Shown here one piece after another: positions 47,491-57,228 of a stretch of 64,000 nt of DNA (position 1 is its first letter; every line of letters begins with the position of its first letter). This DNA is from Blautia argi (GTDB taxonomy: Bacteria > Bacillota > Clostridia > Lachnospirales > Lachnospiraceae). Location of the stretch: contig NZ_CP030280.1 of the NCBI RefSeq assembly GCF_003287895.1, positions 1,805,501-1,869,500 of the forward strand, in the 5' to 3' direction. The position numbers and the translations under genes were made by a program. Under the pieces are notes generated by a model. It was not told the origin of the DNA and made no database searches. It saw only the letters and a program-made list of their open reading frames with translations.

Positions 47491-48279
47491 TTATTTTCTG
47501 AAAATGCCTGAAAGCCGCCCGAAAACACCCTGTTTTTTCTGAAATTTCAAAAGAGGCACTTCCTCCCCTGAAATTCTGCGGCAGATATTTTCAAAAGCCC
47601 TGCCGGACATAGAATCCTTTCCGCAGAGAGGCTCTCCCTGGTTGGTGGCTATCACCACAGCCTCATCGTCTGGTATAGCGCCTAAAAGGTCTATTGCCAG
47701 AATTTCCGTTACATCTTCAATGGACATCATCTCACCGCGCTTAATCATATCCGGACGCAGCCGGTTCACAATAAGCTGAATTTGCGGCATCTCATTTGCC
47801 TGCAAAAGTCCTACAATACGATCTGCGTCGCGGATTGCAGAAACCTCCGGAGTGGTAACTACAATAGCTCTCTGAGCCCCGGCAATGGCATTTTTAAAAC
47901 CCTGTTCAATTCCTGCCGGACAATCCAGAATAATGTAGTCAAATTCGCTGGACAAATCCTCTGTAAGCTTTACCATCTGCTCCGGCGTAATGGCTGTTTT
48001 ATCCTTTGTCTGTGCAGACGGCAGCAAAAACAGATTATCGCACTGCTTATCTCTTATCAGCGCCTGCTTCAGCCTGCAACTTCCCTCAATAACGTCAATC
48101 AGATTGTAAACAATGCGGTTTTCAAGCCCCAGCACCACGTCCAGATTTCGAAGCCCGATGTCCGTATCCACTACCACAACCTTTTTGTTAAGCCTGGCAA
48201 GACCCAGACCAATATTGGCTGTAACTGTGGTCTTTCCCACGCCGCCCTTACCGGACGTTACTACAATAATTTCACTCAT
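47491..48279 (-). CDS. minD: septum site-determining ATPase MinD
   Basis: 262 residues. The deviant Walker A GKGGVGKTT (about 10-18), DTDIGLRNLD, DCPAGIEQGF and the C-terminal amphipathic helix (LLKFQKKQGVFGRLSGIFRK) mark MinD. It binds membrane as an ATP dimer and positions division inhibition. ATG 48277-48279 has AGGAGGG six bases upstream. It lies downstream of mrdA. Confidence 0.96.
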   Translation of the reverse strand: MSEIIVVTSGKGGVGKTTVTANIGLGLARLNKKVVVVDTDIGLRNLDVVLGLENRIVYNLIDVIEGSCRLKQALIRDKQCDNLFLLPSAQTKDKTAITPEQMVKLTEDLSSEFDYIILDCPAGIEQGFKNAIAGAQRAIVVTTPEVSAIRDADRIVGLLQANEMPQIQLIVNRLRPDMIKRGEMMSIEDVTEILAIDLLGAIPDDEAVVIATNQGEPLCGKDSMSGRAFENICRRISGEEVPLLKFQKKQGVFGRLSGIFRK

Positions 48280-48332
48280 ACCAAACCCTCCTGATCTTTT
48301 TTGTACTTCCTGTGTACTTCGCAAATCTGTGG

Positions 48333-51229
48333 TTAATCGTTTCGTACTGCAGTTGTGTCAACAGAAGATGCTGCTCCTGTGACAATATCAGATTCATCTG
48401 CAAGCTCGTACTTATAGCGGAGGATATCTTTTGCCACATCAACTGCATTGCTGGAAGCATAGCCGTTTCCAATGCGGACAGCAATACCCACTTCCGGGTT
48501 TTCGTAAGGTGCGAAGCCCATAAACAGAGCATGTGAGGGCCGGGTTAAGTCTTCCTGTGCAGTACCTGTTTTACCGGCAACGGAAATGCCGAGAGAGCTT
48601 AAAGAAGCATTGTTTTGGGCAACTCCCCGCATACCTGCTTGCACAGTTGTCCAGGTATAATCTGCAACGTCCATATCTCCTTTGACTTCCGGAGTGTAAT
48701 CCTCGATTACCTCTCCCTTGGAGTCTGTTACTTTATCAAGAAGGGACAGCTCATAGCTGGTTCCCCGGCTCGCAATGGTAGTGACATATCTGGCAAGCTG
48801 AGAGGTGGTAACAGACAAATCACTCTGTCCGATAGAGGTTCTCAGCGCATCAGAGGTAGACATTGTCGGAGATACCTCTGTAATTTCCAGACCTGACTTT
48901 TCATTTAAACGGAACAGATTTGCATATTTCATCAGCTTCTCAACGCCCAGAGAATCGGAATATTTTCCGTTTGCATCCATACCCAAATCATAGGCAACCT
49001 GGTTCATAAACACGTTACAGGAATTGGTGATACCGGAAACTGCATTCATATAGCCATGACCGGAATGCAGCCAGCACCAGGGGGCATTTGCAATTTTGTC
49101 AAACTGTCCGTCACAGACTGCACCGTAATTGTCATTAACAATACCTTCCTCCATACCTGCAACTACGGTAATAACTTTAAATGTAGAACCCGGAGCAGTA
49201 AGCTGCTGGGTCGCCTTATTGTAAAAAGGACCGGATAAATCCTGTGACAGCTTGGCAAAATACTCGGTATCCATATTATTGGCAAGCCGGTTGTTGTCAT
49301 AGCCCGGATAAGTAACACATGCCAGGGTTTCTCCTGTATTAACATCTGTGATAACCACGGAACCGGAACAGGGGTCTAAAGCCAACTGAGCTGGTGTGAT
49401 TTCCAGATTCCGAATTTTATTTATCATAAAAATCATAGGCTCTCATAGAACCTGATTTTAAAGCATTATAAGTCTGCTCGTCCTTTTCCAGTACCTTCTG
49501 ATCATATAAAAGCATACAAAGCTGAGTGCCGGAAATAGTATCTGCCTGCAGCATATATTTATAGAGGATTTTTGAGAATCCCTCGTCCTCTGCCAAAGAT
49601 TCTGTCAGATACTCTGCCAAAGCTGTATAAACTTCATTGGAATCCAGATATTCCTCCTCGGAAGAGAACTGGGAAATATCAATCCAGTTTTTTCCTGCAG
49701 CATAAGTCAGAAACTCTTTTAAGCTGATAGACTCCTCCTTTGTCCATGCCTTATACACCTCATCAGAGGAATCAATGGAATCCCTGGATAAAATTCCTTT
49801 CTGGTTCATCAGGAAATCATTCACAATATAGCTCTGGTATTCCTGCATCTCTTTTGGAAGCTCCTTATAAGCCGCAGGATTTTCCTTTGTCAATTCTTCC
49901 TTTACCTGTGCAAAAACCTCTTCCTGTTTTTGCTGAAACAGACTGTAAACCTGTTTTTCCAGCTCTGTAGCATCTTCCTCCTTAAAATGGGAGATATCCA
50001 GAACACTGTTATTGATCAAAGCATTGTATACATCGTAAATCGGTGTTTTAATGGCAGCCGTATCCATGCCATCTTCCACCTTAAACTCCTTGGCATTGAT
50101 AATATTCGCTACCAGAATTCCGGCCAATCTTCTGTTCCAGAATGTCATAACAGACTCTCTGCAAATCCTTGTCAATCGTCAGATAAACATCATTTCCGGA
50201 CTTTGGATTTTTTCTGGAATTACTGTCAATCTTTAAAACCTTTCCCATAGTATCTACAAAAACTGTTTCAGATCCGTCTTTTCCCTGCAGCTTTGTTTCC
50301 ATTTCCTTTTCAATACCTGACTTTCCGATAACTGCATCAGCAGAATACTTTCCTCCCTGGTCACGGAGATTCTGAAGTTCCTCAGCATCTGCCTTTCCTG
50401 TATATCCGATAATAGGTGCAAAGCTCTCTGCTTCATCGTATACACGGATAGAATCCTCCATAATATCCACGCCCTGAAGATCATCTTTCTGTTCCATAAT
50501 TTCTGCCACAGTTTCCTCACTGACATTGGTAGCAATGGTAACAGGCACATATTTTTTAAAACTGTTGGTAGACAAAATATAACGGATTTTTACCAGTTCT
50601 AAGGTTTCCTCCGTTGTAAAGCTTTCCGGAAGCCCATAGGTCTTCAGTTCTTCTTTTGTATACGGCTTCTTTTCATCTGTCAGAGCAAAGCGTTTGTTTC
50701 CTGACAGATACTCCATAATTTCATCTGCACTGGATTTTAACTGCTTTTTCGTCAGATTTTCAATCTGTGCTTCCCCATATACGTCTGCTTTAAAACGATT
50801 TAAGGTAAAGCCTGTTGCGTCAAAGACATATTTTTCCTCTTCATTCAATACAATGTGGAAAGGGATATCTGTAGTTTCATTGTGTGCTTTTAAAATCTTC
50901 AAAATCTCATAGGCCACATGATTCAGAGTCAGGTTTTTTTCTCTGGTGGAATCATAGGTTCCGTTATCCTCTAAAATTACGGAATAGGAAAGCTGATTAT
51001 AGGCCAGAGGCTTTCCGTTTCTGTCCAGAATATTTCCTCTGGTTCCTTTCAGAGTTCTCTCCTTGGTAATACTCAGATTGAAATTATCTGCGTATTCCTC
51101 GCCATGAATGATCTGCAGAGCAAAAAGTCTTTGAATCAGCACCCCAAACATGACGCAGAATACAAGAATAACAACGGTTGTTCTTTTCAGCCCTACTTTT
51201 TTGATAAACTTCTTTATTTTCTTAACCAA
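48333..51229 (-). pseudogene. mrdA: penicillin-binding protein 2 (elongation transpeptidase), two frameshifts
   Basis: Three frames in order: 50081-51229 (membrane helix, PBP dimerisation domain, GTRGNILDRNGKPLAYN), 49417-50175 (LAGILVANIINAKEF and a long helical insertion), 48333-49436 (transpeptidase with PGSTFKVI as SxxK, SCN in GITNSCNVF and KTGTAQ). Removing one base near 50,129-50,132 restores DILEQKLAGILVAN, and one A from AAAAA at 49428-49432 restores YDFMINKIRNLEITPA. The restored length is about 965 residues, typical for this clade. The gene is normally essential for rod growth, so two simple indels point to sequence errors. It overlaps mreD by 16 bp. Confidence 0.92.
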
Positions 51230-51747
51230 ATGGAATCTCTCTCTTTCATTTCCAGTTCGCTCAGTTTCTTATTTAATCGAAACAGCAACTTGTAAAGTAC
51301 AACGGTAACCAGCACGGTATAAATCATTTCCGGAATCATAATACGTCCGAAATAATAGAAAACCTGCAGTCTTCCCCGCATGAGAAACTGCATACCATAT
51401 ACAAGACCGCCGTAAATCAAATCTCCGGCAGCCACCAAAAACAGGGGCACACGAATCTCTTCATCATAAAAAATTTTGCAGCAGCACCCTGCCACATACC
51501 CGATGCACAGGTAAATCAGGGCATAAAAACCCAGCAGGTTTCCGTAGAAAACATCTTTTAAAAGTCCGCAGAAAAGTCCGGTCCAAAGACCAGAAAGCTT
51601 TCCTCGCATAAATCCAAAGGACACTGTAACAATCAGCAACAGATTGGGTACAATGGATCCAATGGAAAGGCCTTGAAATACGGTACTCTGGAGTATAAAG
51701 CATACCAGAATTACCAGACCCTGTACTGCTCTTCTTTTTATTCGCAT
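51214..51747 (-). CDS. mreD: rod shape-determining protein MreD
   Basis: 177 residues, five to six hydrophobic helices and little else: VQGLVILVCFILQSTVF, IVPNLLLIVTVSFGFMRG, LWTGLFCGLLKDVFYG, AGDLIYGGLVYGMQFL, MIYTVLVTVVLYKLLF. The pattern and position between mreC and mrdA identify MreD, a membrane part of the elongasome. It abuts mreC (shared base 51747) and overlaps mrdA. Confidence 0.92.
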   Translation of the reverse strand: MRIKRRAVQGLVILVCFILQSTVFQGLSIGSIVPNLLLIVTVSFGFMRGKLSGLWTGLFCGLLKDVFYGNLLGFYALIYLCIGYVAGCCCKIFYDEEIRVPLFLVAAGDLIYGGLVYGMQFLMRGRLQVFYYFGRIMIPEMIYTVLVTVVLYKLLFRLNKKLSELEMKERDSIWLRK

Positions 51748-52604
51748 CAGGAATCCCCTTTCTGCTGTTTTAATTCTTTAATTACCAGTACCTCGCTTAA
51801 ATGCTCAAAATCAACGACAGGTGTCAAAGTTCCCGTCTTTGTCAGATTATTGGGGTCTTCCTTGATTTCGCTGACATAGCCGATGAGAATCCCCTTTAAA
51901 AACTTGTCGCTGACATCAGAGGTCACAATCTTTTCTCCCTCCTGGATTTTGTTGTCTTTGTCCTTCAGATGAATAAACTGCAGCTTGCCCTCATCGATCA
52001 GACGTAAATCCCCTGCCACAATACAGCGGTCAGAGGTACTCATGGTCATGGCACTGACATTGCTGGTATCATCAATAATGGAACGGACTGTCGCCCAGTT
52101 TTTTCCTACCTCTGTGACAATGCCCACCAGACCGCTTCCTGCAATTACGTTGCAGTCTTTCTGAATCCCGTCATCAGTGCCTTTGTTAATCGTAAAACTG
52201 TTGAACCAGTTTCCTGTATCCTTGGATATTACGTTGGCAGCCACTTTATCATACTGGCTGTAATCCTGATCTAACTGATAAAGCTCCTGAAGACGCTCCA
52301 ACTCTGTCAGCCCCTGGGTAAGACGGCTGTTTTCTGCGGTCAGCTCATCTACCTTTTTCTGAAGTTTTTTGTTTTCTTTTACAAGAGTCTGCTTATTCTG
52401 AAAGCCTGCTGTGGCATCATCAAGAGCAGCTCCCACCTTATTAATGCCTTTCTGGAAGGGTACGATAATATAACCCGCCGCATTTCTCACCGGTTCAATG
52501 GGAAATTTTACGGCAGCGGCAAAAATCATCAGACCTACACAGCCCAGAACCATGGCAGCAAGCACATGCTTGCTTTTAATCGTCCAATTATGCTTTTTTT
52601 TCAT
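51747..52604 (-). CDS. mreC: rod shape-determining protein MreC
   Basis: 285 residues: cytoplasmic basic start, membrane helix (VLAAMVLGCVGLMIFAAAV), a coiled coil (KENKKLQKKVDELTAENSRLTQ), then a beta-rich domain with NVISKDTGNWFNSFTINKGT, CNVIAGSGLVGIVTEVG and SDVSDKFLKGILIGYV. MreC links cytoplasmic MreB to the wall synthases. The ATG at 52602-52604 is preferred to a TTG six bases earlier because of GAGG spacing. Confidence 0.94.
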   Translation of the reverse strand: MKKKHNWTIKSKHVLAAMVLGCVGLMIFAAAVKFPIEPVRNAAGYIIVPFQKGINKVGAALDDATAGFQNKQTLVKENKKLQKKVDELTAENSRLTQGLTELERLQELYQLDQDYSQYDKVAANVISKDTGNWFNSFTINKGTDDGIQKDCNVIAGSGLVGIVTEVGKNWATVRSIIDDTSNVSAMTMSTSDRCIVAGDLRLIDEGKLQFIHLKDKDNKIQEGEKIVTSDVSDKFLKGILIGYVSEIKEDPNNLTKTGTLTPVVDFEHLSEVLVIKELKQQKGDS

Positions 52605-52631
52605 TCTCAAAACCTCAGCTTTTCTTTCCGG

Positions 52632-53621
52632 CTACCTGACCCATTTTTGCAGGGTACGGTTTCCAATAATTTCTTTCAACCCATAAATGGTGCAGAGTTC
52701 GTAATATCCTGACAGACGTACCTTTTCTCCGGTTGCCTGGCTTAAAAACCAGTCCATATCCGGAATTCTGGCAGTTCCGCCTGCAAGGAAAATCCCCTGC
52801 TCCTGTATATTCTGATATATCTGGGGCGGCGTTCTCTCTAAAAAAAATTTAATTTCCTCGCAGATAGAGCGGATAGGACCTAAAATTGTTTCATATATCA
52901 TATCTGAAGGGATAATCCCCTCTCTTGGCAAACCGCTTAAGCTGTCAACTCCCACGATTTTTCTCGCTTCCCGGATATCCTCCTTCAGATAGGCAAGAGA
53001 AAATTTCAGTCTTCTGGCTGTCCGGTTCCCAATGTAGAGATTGTACTGTTTGCGTACCTCGTTGACAATCGCTTCGTTTAACTGCTTGCCGCCGATTTCT
53101 ACAATTTTACTCAGTACCACCCGTCCCTTTTCGATAACAGAAATTTCTGTACTCTGAGCCCCGATATTGACAATCATGCTTCCCTTTGTGTGATTAATGG
53201 GAATTCCAAGCGCCACCGCATCTGCGATGGTTTTGTTCACCATATAAATATTATTTTTTCTGTTGGAATTTCCAATGGTATAATAGGCCCGCTGTTCAAT
53301 TTCTGACAAATCCGAAGGAACCGCCAGATATAAAATATTGCTGAAAACATTGCCGGCATTTATCTTATCCAGTAAAGCCTGTAAAACCATCTCTGTGTGA
53401 GTGACATCTGCAATCTTCCCATAAGCCATGGGCGAAATCACAGATACATTAGACGGATTTTTTTCAAAAATCCCATATGCCTCATTTCCGACTGCCAGAA
53501 TCTGCTTCTGGTTGCGAATGGCTATCATGTTTTTTTCCGTTAAAACAGTATCCTGGTCCTGTGAATAAATTTTTACCGTACTGGTTCCCAGGTCTACTCC
53601 AAACGTTTTATGCAATGGCAT
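52632..53621 (-). CDS. mreB: actin-like rod shape protein MreB
   Basis: 329 residues. Actin-fold phosphate loops FGVDLGTSTVKIYS (about 7-20) and MIVNIGAQSTEISVIE, adenosine motif FLAGGTARIPDM. It differs somewhat from canonical MreB (for example NIGAQSTE for DIGGGTTE), so it may be the Mbl/MreBH-like paralogue used at this locus. It polymerises under the membrane and guides side-wall synthesis. It heads mreBCD-mrdA and follows radC after 30 bp. Confidence 0.9.
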   Translation of the reverse strand: MPLHKTFGVDLGTSTVKIYSQDQDTVLTEKNMIAIRNQKQILAVGNEAYGIFEKNPSNVSVISPMAYGKIADVTHTEMVLQALLDKINAGNVFSNILYLAVPSDLSEIEQRAYYTIGNSNRKNNIYMVNKTIADAVALGIPINHTKGSMIVNIGAQSTEISVIEKGRVVLSKIVEIGGKQLNEAIVNEVRKQYNLYIGNRTARRLKFSLAYLKEDIREARKIVGVDSLSGLPREGIIPSDMIYETILGPIRSICEEIKFFLERTPPQIYQNIQEQGIFLAGGTARIPDMDWFLSQATGEKVRLSGYYELCTIYGLKEIIGNRTLQKWVR

Positions 53622-53651
53622 GTAAACTTGTCCCCTTTAACTTTTTAACAT

Positions 53652-54347
53652 TTAAAAAATCCCCTGCTGGCGAAAACTCAGATATCTGCAGTCCCCGATA
53701 ATAATATGGTCTAAAAGGGAAATCCCTAGAAGCTCTCCTGCTTCCAGTATCCGCTGTGTAAAATCCAAATCAGCCTGACTTGGAGCAGGGTCGCCGCTGG
53801 GGTGATTATGTACAAGAAGAATTCCCACTGCATGATAAGACATGGCAGCAAGGAAAACCTCCCTTGGGCTGACTAAAGATGCGTTTACCGTCCCCTTAAA
53901 AATCATTTCCTCCCCCAGCAAATGATTTTTAGTATCCAGCATCATACAGATAAGCTCCTCCTGCTCCTTATGACGAAGTCTTTCCATATAATAATCCGCA
54001 ATACTCCAGGGCTTTGTAAACTGAAGTCCTTTTCTTGCCGTTGTCTGAGCAATGCGTTTGGAAAGCTCCCCGATACACTTAATCTGTACTGCTTTCACCT
54101 TTCCGATACCTTTTACGGATTTTAACTGGGTAAGACTTAAGCTGTGAAGCCCTAAAAGTCCTTCTTTTTCTCTGGACAGATTCAAAACTTCCTCCGCCAT
54201 ATGAACAGAAGGGCTTCCCTTCGTTCCGGTTCGTAAAAGAACAGCAAGAAGTTCTGCGTCTGTAAGGGCTTCTGCGCCCAGACGCACGCACTTTTCATAG
54301 GGCCGTTCTTCTTCTGGTATCTGTTTCATTTTTTTCAATTCTGCCAT
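53652..54347 (-). CDS. radC: RadC family JAB-domain protein
   Basis: 231 residues. An N-terminal UPF0758 helix-hairpin-helix region (ERPYEKCVRLGAEALTDAELLAVLLRTG, VKGIGKVKAVQIKC) precedes a JAB/MPN domain with the metal motif HNHPSGDPAPSQAD. Its biological function is unclear despite the DNA-repair name. Location upstream of mreB is typical. The 88-bp spacer to the next gene shows no clear terminator. Confidence 0.93.
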   Translation of the reverse strand: MAELKKMKQIPEEERPYEKCVRLGAEALTDAELLAVLLRTGTKGSPSVHMAEEVLNLSREKEGLLGLHSLSLTQLKSVKGIGKVKAVQIKCIGELSKRIAQTTARKGLQFTKPWSIADYYMERLRHKEQEELICMMLDTKNHLLGEEMIFKGTVNASLVSPREVFLAAMSYHAVGILLVHNHPSGDPAPSQADLDFTQRILEAGELLGISLLDHIIIGDCRYLSFRQQGIF

Positions 54348-54435
54348 ACTCTATGTTATGATTTCTTTGGCACATTTTATAGCATAGGGTTTTCGCAGAT
54401 TCATTGTAGCACAGATTGCAAAAACTGTATATGCC

Positions 54436-56025
54436 TTACGAAAAATTTATGAGATTTTTCATAATTGCTTCTCCAACTTTCAGTCCGTCCATGGCAGCAG
54501 ATGTAATGCCTCCTGCATAGCCTGCGCCCTCTCCACAGGGATAAATCCCGGATACAGAGGACTGAAAGGCTTCGTTTCTGCAGATTCGCACCGGAGAAGA
54601 AGTTCTGCTTTCAATTCCGGATAATACCATATCTCCCCTGGAAAATCCCGGAATGATATGTCCAAATGCCTCAATTCCATGTATCAGGGTTTCATTTAAT
54701 ACTTCCGGCATCAGAGTTCTCAGATTTGCAAAGGCATAATCCCCTTTCATACAGGGCTTTACCGCGCCCAATGCAGCAGAAACCTGATTTTTACAAAAAT
54801 CTTCATAAAGCTGCACGGGAATTTTGCCTTTTCCCAGTCTGTACGCCTTTTCTTCCAGCTTTCGCTGAAATTCCATACCGGAAAGTATATCCTCTCCCGG
54901 AAAATCCTCCGGCGTCACAGTTACAATCAACGCACTGTTGGCATTTACAGAGCCACGGTCCTGATAACTCATACCGTTTACTGCAAGTCTTCCCTGTTCT
55001 GACGATGCATTGACCACATACCCTCCCGGGCACATGCAAAAACTGTACACACCTCTTCCATTTTCTCCTTTATGGGTCAGCTTGTAACTGGCTGCGCCGA
55101 GAACGCCCTCTGTTTCCTGTCCGTACTGATAAGCGTTAATCAGGGACTGAGGGTGCTCTGCGCGAAGTCCTACAGCAAATGCTTTGGCTTCCATATGGAT
55201 CCCTTTTTCCTTTAAAAGGGCAAAGGTATCTCTGGCGCTGTGCCCCACAGCCAACACCAGTGTGTCTGTGGAAACTTCTTCTGTATCGTTTATAGTAATG
55301 GAAGAAATCCTTCCATCTTTTATCTTCAAATCCGTCATTTTAGAAGAAAAACGAATTTCTCCCCCTGCCTGCTCAATAAAACTCCGGATATTTTTTACAA
55401 TGTTTATCAAGGTATCTGTGCCAAGGTGAGGCTTTTGCTGATAGAGAATTTCCTCTGGCGCTCCTGCCTCCACGAAAATCTTTAAAACCTCCCTGTTTCT
55501 ACCTGCAGGGTCTTTTACCAGAGTATTCAGTTTTCCGTCAGAAAAGGTTCCTGCACCGCCTTCTCCAAACTGTACATTCGATTCCTGATTCAGTTCGCCT
55601 GTTTTCCAGAAATGCTCCACTGTCTTTTTACGGCTGTCCGCGTCTTCTCCCCGTTCCAGAAGCAGGGGCTTTAATCCTGCCTTTACCAGATAATAGGCGC
55701 AAAAAAGCCCCGCCGGGCCGCTGCCTACAATAACCGGACGGTAAAAAGAATCCTTTTGTACACAAAGATAATTGAATTTTTTTGCAGCCAGCAGACTTAC
55801 ATTTTTTGAACGTATTTTTTTCAGCACCTTACTCTCTTTTTTTACTGAAGCCTCCAGCGTATAGACAAAAAATAAATCCGGTTTTTTCCTTGCATCTAAT
55901 GACTGTCTGGCAATCCTCCAGAAAAGAAGCTCTTCTCTTGGAATCCGCAGAACTGACAGCAGTTTCTTTTCCAAATCCTCCCGTGTATGAGTGACTGGAA
56001 GCTTAATCTGACAAACGCTTAACAT
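54436..56025 (-). CDS. FAD-dependent dehydrogenase (COG2509 type)
   Basis: 529 residues. An N-terminal ferredoxin-like region of about 90 residues precedes the FAD-binding VIVGSGPAGLFCAYYLVKAG and ERGEDADSRKKT, then FGEGGAGTFSDGKLNT, LAVGHSARDTF and the C-terminal GEGAGYAGGITSAAMDG. Such proteins are widespread in Firmicutes but their substrate is unknown. The ATG at 56023-56025 has AGGAGG seven bases upstream and overlaps the next upstream gene by 7 bp, so the two flavoproteins are coupled. Confidence 0.85.
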   Translation of the reverse strand: MLSVCQIKLPVTHTREDLEKKLLSVLRIPREELLFWRIARQSLDARKKPDLFFVYTLEASVKKESKVLKKIRSKNVSLLAAKKFNYLCVQKDSFYRPVIVGSGPAGLFCAYYLVKAGLKPLLLERGEDADSRKKTVEHFWKTGELNQESNVQFGEGGAGTFSDGKLNTLVKDPAGRNREVLKIFVEAGAPEEILYQQKPHLGTDTLINIVKNIRSFIEQAGGEIRFSSKMTDLKIKDGRISSITINDTEEVSTDTLVLAVGHSARDTFALLKEKGIHMEAKAFAVGLRAEHPQSLINAYQYGQETEGVLGAASYKLTHKGENGRGVYSFCMCPGGYVVNASSEQGRLAVNGMSYQDRGSVNANSALIVTVTPEDFPGEDILSGMEFQRKLEEKAYRLGKGKIPVQLYEDFCKNQVSAALGAVKPCMKGDYAFANLRTLMPEVLNETLIHGIEAFGHIIPGFSRGDMVLSGIESRTSSPVRICRNEAFQSSVSGIYPCGEGAGYAGGITSAAMDGLKVGEAIMKNLINFS

Positions 56026-57221
56026 TTTGCCGCCTCCTTTCCTGCACAGGCGCCGGTTGTCCATGCCCACTGCAGGTTATATCCTCCGCAGATGCCGTCT
56101 GTGTCCAGCAGTTCTCCTGCCAGATACAGTCCGGGTATGCGCTTACATTCCAGGGTACGGGGATTGACCTCTGAAAGAGAAACACCTCCTGTACACACCT
56201 GGGCAGTTTCAAAACCTTTTGTTTTCTTTATTTTCACAGGAAATTCTTTGATTTTCTCTGCTAGTGCAAAAAGATCCGGTTTTCCCTCCATAAGCACCTG
56301 GCAAAGCTTTTCCGGAAAAAGTCCTGTAAGCAACGCAGCAGTGGATTTGTAGGGACATTGCTCCCGTCGTTTTCCCAGAAGTTGTCTGATTTCCTCTATG
56401 GTACAGGCGGGCAGAAAATCCAGCATAGCAGTAAGTTTCTGCCCTTCCTTTAAGAGTCTGGCTGCCAGAGCACTGCACTGAAAAACCGGAATGCCGGAAA
56501 TACCGTAATCTGTAAGCTGCAGTTCCCCTTCCTGCGTATCTACCACCTCTGTTCCTTTCAGAAGAGAAATCCGTCCTTCCACACGGACACCTGCCCACTT
56601 GGAAAAATATTTTTCCTTTCCAATCAAAGGCACCAGTGCCGGAAGAGGCTCCACCAGAGAAAGTCCCAGCTCCTCTGTCAGTACATAACCGCTGCCGTCC
56701 GCCCCATCGATTCTGGAAGCACAGGAGCCACAGGCCAGAATCACAGCATCTGCCTCATACTGCCAGGTTTCTGTTTTTACCAAAAAAGGAAACTGGGAGG
56801 CTATTTTCTTTCCCGGAAGAATTTCCTTTACATGTTCCCTGCATTTGATTTTTACCTTTCGATAACGCGCCTCCATTTCCAAAAGCTCCTGTACGCTGGC
56901 TGCCTGCATGGACGCAGGATACAGATATCCATCCCTCTCCTTTACAGAAATACCGATTTCTTCAAAAAACTCCAGGGTGTCCGAAAGGGAAAACTGCTGT
57001 AAAATCTCCCAGGCTGTATTGGGTTCTGAACTGTGATAACACCCAGGCGTCTGTACCCGATTGGTAAGATTGCAGCGTCCGTTTCCTGTTGCCAGGATTT
57101 TTCTGCCTGTTTTTTCATTATGTTCCAAAAGTGTAACGGCTGCGCCGCCTCGCGCTGCCATAATGGCTGCCATCATACCTGACGCTCCGCCGCCTACGAC
57201 ACAGATTTGCTTTTTTTCCAT
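56019..57221 (-). CDS. HI0933/BaiN-like flavoprotein
   Basis: 400 residues. The N-terminal Rossmann motif VVGGGASGMMAAIMAARGGAA, TGRKILATGNGRCNLTN, and the C-terminal FAD contact AGELLDTDGICGGYNLQWAWTTG define the HI0933-like family, which includes BaiN and some annotated as aminoacetone oxidase. Substrate unknown; linkage to bile-acid metabolism cannot be inferred from this sequence alone. It begins 7 bp after the downstream end of the PLP enzyme gene. Confidence 0.87.
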   Translation of the reverse strand: MEKKQICVVGGGASGMMAAIMAARGGAAVTLLEHNEKTGRKILATGNGRCNLTNRVQTPGCYHSSEPNTAWEILQQFSLSDTLEFFEEIGISVKERDGYLYPASMQAASVQELLEMEARYRKVKIKCREHVKEILPGKKIASQFPFLVKTETWQYEADAVILACGSCASRIDGADGSGYVLTEELGLSLVEPLPALVPLIGKEKYFSKWAGVRVEGRISLLKGTEVVDTQEGELQLTDYGISGIPVFQCSALAARLLKEGQKLTAMLDFLPACTIEEIRQLLGKRREQCPYKSTAALLTGLFPEKLCQVLMEGKPDLFALAEKIKEFPVKIKKTKGFETAQVCTGGVSLSEVNPRTLECKRIPGLYLAGELLDTDGICGGYNLQWAWTTGACAGKEAAKC

Positions 57222-57228
57222 ATTGCTC

